Below are positions 59,223-64,000 of a DNA stretch of 64,000 nucleotides, piece by piece. The notes under the pieces are model-generated. The model was not told the origin of the DNA, searched no databases, and saw nothing but the letters and a program-made list of their open reading frames with translations. A program made the translations under genes and the position numbers. Source of the DNA: Comamonas piscis (lineage in GTDB: Bacteria; Pseudomonadota; Gammaproteobacteria; Burkholderiales; Burkholderiaceae_C); NCBI RefSeq assembly GCF_014109725.1, contig NZ_CP058554.1:1550001-1614000 (forward strand). Reading direction: 5' to 3'. The stretch's first letter is position 1. Every line of letters begins with the position of its first letter.

Positions 59223-61115
59223 TTAAAAGCTGTATCCCAAGCGCACGTGCAAGCGGAAGCGTTCGTCTTTCAGGCCATAGGCCACATCGGCCTGCAGCGC
59301 GCCCACGGGGCTGCGCCAGCGCAGGCCCGTGCCAATGCCCCAGTAGGGCGACAGATCACCGGCCTTGTCTGCGACCGAGCCCACATCGGCAAACACGGCC
59401 GATTCCCAGGCGCTGATCTCGCCATTGCGCACCAAGGGGCGCTGGTACTCGACACTGCCGACATACATGTAGCGGCCGCCATAGACCTGGTCGTCCGCCA
59501 CGCGGGTGCCGATCTTCTTGTAGCCATAGCCGCGCACGGTGGTGTCGCCGCCAGTGATGAACAGCTGGGTGGCCGGGATCACGGCCGAATCCTTGGCCAT
59601 GATGGCGCCGCCCTCGGCCCGCAGCGCAATGCGGGCGTTGCGCGAGCCGCCATTGGGCGCCGTGACCTTGCCCGCCGGCACAAAGCCTTGCCAGCGCAGC
59701 AGACTGCGCACAAAGGGTTCGCGGTCCGGCGTGATGGTGTAACCCGCGCCCAGCTCGGCAGCAATGCCGTAGCCGCGCGTCGGGTCTGTGTTGTTGTTGA
59801 AGTAGCGGCCCGTCCAGCCGTAGTTAACGCTCAAGGCGCTACTCGACGGGATCTTTTCCTGGCCTTGCACCGACGAGAAGTCGTACTGCAGGAAGGCACT
59901 GCGGTCGATATGGTCGGTGCTCTTCTTGTGGCCCCCACGCAGCTGCATGGAGTTGACCGTAAAGTCCCCGTTCAGCTCACGCTTGACTTCGCCGGCGCCG
60001 AAGTAGGCCCAGCCGCTTTCCTTGGGCAGATCGGTCCACTCGGTGGACAGCAGTTTCTTGTCGCGCTCGAAAGAGAACTTGCTCACTGCCCGCCAGCCCA
60101 GCCAGGGCATTTTGTTGTGGGTGTGGTCCAGGCTCAGGCGCGGGCCGGTGTCGGTGGACATACCGACACCAAACACCACCTTTTGCAGCTTGGCTTCGCG
60201 CACCTGGGCGATCACCGGCGCCTCCTTGGGGTTGGCGGTGTCGGTATCGAGGGTCAGGAACACCGAGTCGTAGTAGCCGCTGGCGGCCAGCCGGCTCTGC
60301 GCGTCCAGCATGTCGGCTTCACTGTAGTTCTGGCCGCTGGGCAGGCGCGCGATCCGGGCAATGCCTTCGGCGTCATAGCGCTCGGTGCCCTCAATGCGCA
60401 AGGTGCCAAATTTGTAGAGGGGGCCGCTTTCGTAGCCGACCGCGAGTTTGGCCTGGTTGGTATCGCCGTCGATGTCGGCCTTGCTGTTGCTGATCCTGGC
60501 GGTAGGGTAGCGGTTGCGCTGCAGGCTGCGCAGGCCCTCGGACTTGGCGCCATCCCAGCCTTTTTGGGTAAAGCCCTCGCCGGGTTGCAGATCCCAGTTG
60601 CGCTCAAAGCGGGCGCGCCGGGTGGCAAAGTTCTTTTCTTCGGTCACCTCGCCGCTGTAGTCCAGGGCCACTTCGGCCACCTTGGTCTGCGGACCGGGTT
60701 CGACCTCGATCACCAGCTGGGGGCGGATCTGGCTGTTTTCGGCAGAAATGTCGCTGTCCGCCGGGGCGGTGCCGGTGTCGTAGGCATCGATCTTGATGTC
60801 GGGGCTGAAGTAGCCCAGGGTGCCCAACAGCTCGCGCACATCTTCGTCGGCACTGCCCAGCAGGCGCGTCATCTCGCTCATCTGCAGACCGGGGAAGTTG
60901 CGGTAGCGCTTGAGCTCCACATGCTGCTCCAGATACTCGCGTACCTTCTTGGGCGCCTTCACGGTGATGTCAAACGCGGGCTCGCTGCTGGCATGCGTCG
61001 CGGAATCCTCCGCGTCGTCGGCCTTGGGGGTGCTGCTGCAGCCTGCGAGCAGGGCAGCAGTAAGAATAAAAAACGCCGGCAGGACCGGCGTCGTCAGACG
61101 TTGGCGCATGGTCAC
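59223..61115 (-). CDS. tamA: Translocation and assembly module protein TamA
   Basis: A 630-residue outer-membrane Omp85 protein. It has POTRA domains (about 40-275: FDITVKAPKKVREYLEQHV, DGAKSEGLRSLQRNRYP, LYKFGTLRIEGTERYD) and a 16-stranded barrel from about 290, with the conserved RGYGYKKIG lid-lock segment and YWGIGTGLRWRSPVGAL close to the end, ending in aromatic F. The N-terminus has a lipobox (LLAGC, C26) in place of a plain signal peptide. ATG overlaps the VWA stop by four bases. Confidence 0.93.
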   Translation of the reverse strand: MTMRQRLTTPVLPAFFILTAALLAGCSSTPKADDAEDSATHASSEPAFDITVKAPKKVREYLEQHVELKRYRNFPGLQMSEMTRLLGSADEDVRELLGTLGYFSPDIKIDAYDTGTAPADSDISAENSQIRPQLVIEVEPGPQTKVAEVALDYSGEVTEEKNFATRRARFERNWDLQPGEGFTQKGWDGAKSEGLRSLQRNRYPTARISNSKADIDGDTNQAKLAVGYESGPLYKFGTLRIEGTERYDAEGIARIARLPSGQNYSEADMLDAQSRLAASGYYDSVFLTLDTDTANPKEAPVIAQVREAKLQKVVFGVGMSTDTGPRLSLDHTHNKMPWLGWRAVSKFSFERDKKLLSTEWTDLPKESGWAYFGAGEVKRELNGDFTVNSMQLRGGHKKSTDHIDRSAFLQYDFSSVQGQEKIPSSSALSVNYGWTGRYFNNNTDPTRGYGIAAELGAGYTITPDREPFVRSLLRWQGFVPAGKVTAPNGGSRNARIALRAEGGAIMAKDSAVIPATQLFITGGDTTVRGYGYKKIGTRVADDQVYGGRYMYVGSVEYQRPLVRNGEISAWESAVFADVGSVADKAGDLSPYWGIGTGLRWRSPVGALQADVAYGLKDERFRLHVRLGYSF

Positions 61116-62299
61116 TTTGACAGCAAGCGCATGGTGTCCTCCAGCCCTTTGAGCGACAGGGGAAACATGCGATCACCTACTAGTTGTTGAATCAGGCTGA
61201 TGCTCTGGCGGTATTGCCATACGCCCTGGGGTTCCGGATTGATCCAGGCGTGCTTTGGAAAGGCGTGGGTCAATCGTTTAAGCCACTCGGCCCCAGGCTC
61301 CTCATTGTTGTACTCAACAGAGCCTCCGGCTTGTAGGACTTCGTATGGACTCATTGTGGCATCGCCCACAAAGATCAATTTGTAATCCTTGTTGTACTTT
61401 CGGATGATGTCCCAGGTCGGGAATTTCTCAGCGTAACGGCGTTTGTTGTTCTTCCACATGTAGTCGTAGACGCAATTGTGAAAATAGTAAAACTCCAGGT
61501 GCTTGAACTCGGTTTTGACCGCGCTGAACAGTTCCTCGACCCGCTGGATATGGTCGTCCATGGTGCCACCCACATCCATCAGCAGTAGCACCTTCACATG
61601 GTTATGGCGCTCGGGCACCATCTTGATGTCGAGGTAGCCGGCATTGGCGGCGGTGGCGCGGATGGTGTCGGGCAGGTCCAGCTCCAGCTCATTGCCCTCC
61701 CGTGCAAAACGGCGCAGGCGGCGCAGCGCCACCTTGATATTGCGGGTGCCCAGCTCCTGGGTGTCGTCGTAATCGCGGTAGGCCCGCTGCTCCCACACTT
61801 TGACGGCGCTGCGGCTTTTGCCGGGGCCGCCAATGCGCACGCCGGCCGGGTTGTAGCCGCCATGGCCAAAGGGGCTGGTACCGTTGGTGCCAATCCATTT
61901 GCTGCCGCCTTCGTGCCGGCCTTTTTGCTCTTCCAGGCGTTTTTTGAGCGTCTCCATCAGCTCGTCCCAGCCCATCGCCTCGATGGCGGCTTTTTCTTCA
62001 GCGCTCAGTTCTTTTTGCAGCACCTGCTTGAGCCAGTCCTCGGGCAACTCCTTCTTCCAGTCGGTGAGCATCTCCATGCCCTTGAAGTAGGCACCAAAGG
62101 CCTGGTCGAACTTATCGAACAGCTTCTCGTCTTTGACCAGACAGATGCGGGCCAGAAAGTAAAAGTCGTCCAGGCTCCAGGCGTCCTCGGAGCGGGGGCC
62201 CGCCAGCCCCTTGTCCAGCGCTTCGAGCAGGGTCAGCAGCTCCTTGACCGACACCGGCAACTTGGCCGCGCGCAAGGTGTAGAAAAAGTCTATCAACAT
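61112..62299 (-). CDS. VWA domain protein of the CoxE-like family
   Basis: A 395-residue soluble protein. The N-terminal helical half is charged (KKRLEEQKGRHEGG); a GTSPFGHGGYNPAGVRIGGPG linker follows. The C-terminal VWA domain has MIDAS residues D242-x-G244-x-T246 (MDVGGTMD) rather than DxSxS, and FVGDATMSPYEVL. The CoxE family usually pairs with a MoxR ATPase as a metal-dependent chaperone; the 3' end of a MoxR gene lies at the right window edge. Its coupling to tamA by ATG/TGA overlap is uncommon. Confidence 0.82.
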   Translation of the reverse strand: MLIDFFYTLRAAKLPVSVKELLTLLEALDKGLAGPRSEDAWSLDDFYFLARICLVKDEKLFDKFDQAFGAYFKGMEMLTDWKKELPEDWLKQVLQKELSAEEKAAIEAMGWDELMETLKKRLEEQKGRHEGGSKWIGTNGTSPFGHGGYNPAGVRIGGPGKSRSAVKVWEQRAYRDYDDTQELGTRNIKVALRRLRRFAREGNELELDLPDTIRATAANAGYLDIKMVPERHNHVKVLLLMDVGGTMDDHIQRVEELFSAVKTEFKHLEFYYFHNCVYDYMWKNNKRRYAEKFPTWDIIRKYNKDYKLIFVGDATMSPYEVLQAGGSVEYNNEEPGAEWLKRLTHAFPKHAWINPEPQGVWQYRQSISLIQQLVGDRMFPLSLKGLEDTMRLLSK

Positions 62300-62372
62300 G
62301 GTTTTGTAAACAATCCGTAACAGTTGGGCGCTAGCCTCTGCAGTCTAACGGGTACTCAAAAGGCAAGCTGTC

Positions 62373-62942
62373 ATGGTGATGATCAAAACGGACAAGGCAC
62401 GCCAGGCGTTGCGTGACCGCGGCAGCCTGTCGGTACAAGAGCGCCAGATTCTGATCTTGTGCGATGGCAACCGCTCGCGTCAAGAGATCGGGCGTTGGGT
62501 TGGGGACAGCGCCGGCAGCGTGCTGGATGCACTGATCAGCGGCGGCTATCTGGCCGTGCAGAAGCCTGCGGCGCCGCCACCACCACCTCCGCCGCCGCCT
62601 ACACCCCCTCCCGTGGCCGCCCCTGCGCCCGTGCAGGTGGCGCCAGCTGCTCCGGTGTATGTGGAGCAGACACGTGCTAGCCAGGGCAGCAAGCGGTCGC
62701 TAGCGGGCTGCAAGATGTATGCGGTGGGTATTTTGCAGATGCAACGCAGCGCCGATGCGATGGCGCTGGCGGTGCGGGTGCAGCAGGCGGGCGACGAGAC
62801 CGAGCTGCTGCTGGGCCTGGTCGACATGGTCACCTTCCTGGAGCAGATGACCAACACCGGCTATGCCGACAATGTCAAAACCCATCTGCGGCAGATTCTG
62901 CCGGAGCAGTACCTGGGCGTGCTGAACCTGCAGGCGGCTTGA
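62373..62942 (+). CDS. Hypothetical protein with proline-rich linker
   Basis: A 189-residue protein. Residues 1-65 are a winged-helix-like module (RDRGSLSVQERQILILCDGN, then RSRQEIGRWVGDSAGSVLDALIS), then a run of nine Pro and Ala/Pro/Val-rich linker (66-108). The C-terminal helical domain (109-189) has KRSLAGCKMYAVGILQM. It is divergent from the VWA gene, 73 bases away. ATG at 62379 is an alternative. No function is known to me; it looks like a regulator or signal-scaffold. Confidence 0.7.
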   Translation: MVMIKTDKARQALRDRGSLSVQERQILILCDGNRSRQEIGRWVGDSAGSVLDALISGGYLAVQKPAAPPPPPPPPPTPPPVAAPAPVQVAPAAPVYVEQTRASQGSKRSLAGCKMYAVGILQMQRSADAMALAVRVQQAGDETELLLGLVDMVTFLEQMTNTGYADNVKTHLRQILPEQYLGVLNLQAA

Positions 62943-62958
62943 ATCAAGTGCTGGTAAG

Positions 62959-63552
62959 TCAGCGCGGCCGGTTCAGCAGGTACAGCAGCTGCGCCTTGGC
63001 CTCAGGCCATTCGCCGGCCAGCATGCTGTAGAGCACGGTATCGCGCACGGTGCCATCACGGCGCGGCGCATGGTGGCGGATGACGCCATCCTTCTTGGCA
63101 CCCAGGCGCTCAATGGCGCGCTGGCTGGCAAAGTTGTAGTTGTCGGTGCGCCAGCCCACCACGGCGGCGCCCAGGGTCTCAAACGCATGGGTCAGCAACA
63201 GTAGCTTGCAGGTGGTGTTGACATGGCTGCGCTGCACGCTCTGGGCATACCAGGTGTAGCCAATCTCCACCCGCTTCAGCGCAGGCACGATGTCGTGGTA
63301 GCTGCTGGTGCCCAGCAGCTGGCCGCTGGCCTCATCGACCACGGCAAACGGCATGCGGCTGCCGGCCTCGCGCATCGCTAGCGCCTGCTCGATATAGGTA
63401 CGGGTGTTGTCCGGCTCAGGCACCGAGGTGACGCGTATGTTCCACAGCTCGCCATCTTGTGCGGCGGCGCGCAGGCCCGCCTCATGCGCCAAGGTCAGCG
63501 GGGTCAGCAGCACGCCACGGGCGCGCAGTTCAATCGGTTCTACAAAGGCCAT
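62959..63552 (-). CDS. GNAT-family N-acetyltransferase (RimJ/RimL-like)
   Basis: A 197-residue acetyltransferase. It contains the RimJ-type start (ELRARGVLLTPLTLAHEAG), LGTSSYHDIVPALKRVEIGYTW, the acetyl-CoA-binding QSVRSHVNTTCKLLLLTHAF-like helix (here AQSVQRSHVNT), and ASQRAIERLGAKKDGVIRHH. ATG at 63552 is preferred over the start 19 residues upstream, which lacks homology. The substrate is unknown; an N-terminal or aminoglycoside-like amine is typical. Confidence 0.85.
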   Translation of the reverse strand: MAFVEPIELRARGVLLTPLTLAHEAGLRAAAQDGELWNIRVTSVPEPDNTRTYIEQALAMREAGSRMPFAVVDEASGQLLGTSSYHDIVPALKRVEIGYTWYAQSVQRSHVNTTCKLLLLTHAFETLGAAVVGWRTDNYNFASQRAIERLGAKKDGVIRHHAPRRDGTVRDTVLYSMLAGEWPEAKAQLLYLLNRPR

Positions 63553-63575
63553 ATGCCTCTTCCCTGTTGTTGGTT

Positions 63576-63803
63576 TTAGGAGCTTTTGTCGGCCCTGCGG
63601 CTGCGCCAACGCCGGGCCAGTTGCAGGCCGGCGCCACCGCCTAGGCCCACCAGCACAATCGCAGCAATGCTGCCTGCGCCATAGCCCTCGGAGAACAACT
63701 CCCAGCCGAGCAGGGAGCCCAGGCCCCAGCCCAGCACGGCACCTGCGACAAAGCCGACGGCATCCGTCAGCCCTTCGATCAGCAATTGCTGTGGAGTAGC
63801 CAT
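63576..63803 (-). CDS. Small glycine-rich membrane protein, 75 residues
   Basis: Two hydrophobic stretches with Gly zipper character (AVGFVAGAVLGWGLGSLLGW and AGSIAAIVLVGLGGGAGLQLA), ending in a basic ARRWRSRRADKSS. It lies seven bases after the MoxR-type stop and just before the acetyltransferase gene. Probably a small envelope protein of the same operon; no name is assigned. Confidence 0.65.
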   Translation of the reverse strand: MATPQQLLIEGLTDAVGFVAGAVLGWGLGSLLGWELFSEGYGAGSIAAIVLVGLGGGAGLQLARRWRSRRADKSS

Positions 63804-63810
63804 GGCTGTT

Positions 63811-64000
63811 TTAGCGGTTGCGCTGGTTCATGAAGACCAGCTTTTCAAACAGGCTCACATCCTGTTCGTTTTTCAACAACGCGCCCACCAGTGGCGGAAT
63901 GGCGATTTTCTGGTCAGCGGTCTGCAGCACTTCGGGCGGAATGTCTTCGGCCACCAGCAGTTTGAGCCAATCGATCAGCTCGCTGGTGGATGGCTTCTTC
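63811..64000 (-). CDS. MoxR-type AAA ATPase, C-terminal end (cut by window edge)
   Basis: The frame reads KKPSTSELIDWLKLLVAEDI and ends in LFEKLVFMNQRNR at TAA 63811. The KPSTSEL-x-DWL block is typical of the C-terminal lid of MoxR/RavA-type AAA proteins. This family typically works with VWA proteins like the one at 61112, which supports the identification. The ATPase core lies outside the window. Confidence 0.75.
   Translation of the reverse strand, partial: KKPSTSELIDWLKLLVAEDIPPEVLQTADQKIAIPPLVGALLKNEQDVSLFEKLVFMNQRNR

Overview
The window is GC-rich bacterial chromosome from a betaproteobacterium. The gene set (a Chp/Pil twitching cluster followed by yqgE-ruvX, a TamA-TamB pair, many IPTL-CTERM-type surface proteins) and the protein sequences suggest Burkholderiales, family Comamonadaceae, most likely Comamonas. 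The genus is inferred by eye, not by a search.

Layout. 0.1-10.4 kb: a pilG-pilH-pilI-pilJ-chpA operon controls type IV pilus motility and ends at a clear intrinsic terminator. 10.5-20.7 kb: housekeeping and envelope genes (yqgE, ruvX, a PlsC acyltransferase, an Fbp-type metal ABC transporter, an unusual ABC-ATPase/phosphatase fusion, an ArsC-like protein, a cardiolipin synthase, a membrane protein/XRE regulator pair with a perfect operator palindrome, and dps). 20.8-31.7 kb: an accessory stretch with five secreted proteins that share a C-terminal VP-x3/4-[WF]-hydrophobic-Arg-rich sorting tail. A ClC channel, a cytochrome c, a lipoprotein and a CbrC-family protein lie among them. 30-36.4 kb: scrambled phage debris (TerS, a TerL N-terminus, HNH, small phage genes), a Rap1a-type gene apparently split by an inversion, a doubly inactivated IS3-family element and an intact-looking class D beta-lactamase.

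36.4-53.8 kb: a defective siphovirus-type prophage at tRNA-Arg(CCT). It holds an integrase, a leftward early operon with a large ParB-like protein, a TerL fragment joined almost directly to a tape-measure C-terminus (head and most tail genes deleted), distal tail genes, a Com/DNA-adenine-methylase pair, a lysis cassette with nested Rz/Rz1, and an AT-rich two-gene cargo. The cargo is a 5-methylcytosine methyltransferase followed by a MORC-like GHKL ATPase with a C-terminal PD-(D/E)XK-type nuclease motif. This is the best candidate here for an uncharacterised defence or restriction system. A second AT-rich cargo gene with two zinc ribbons follows the integrase. The right end carries what looks like the displaced 5' half of the tRNA gene.

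53.8-64 kb: core chromosome again, with a MOSC/alkyltransferase-like fusion, a leftward operon VWA(CoxE-like)-TamA-TamB, a GNAT acetyltransferase and the 3' end of a MoxR-type ATPase.

Four copies of a 90-170 bp interspersed repeat with inverted ends (13.4, 22.1, 25.3 and 53.4 kb) mark gene boundaries across both core and accessory DNA. All functional statements come from motifs and gene order read by eye; no database search was possible.
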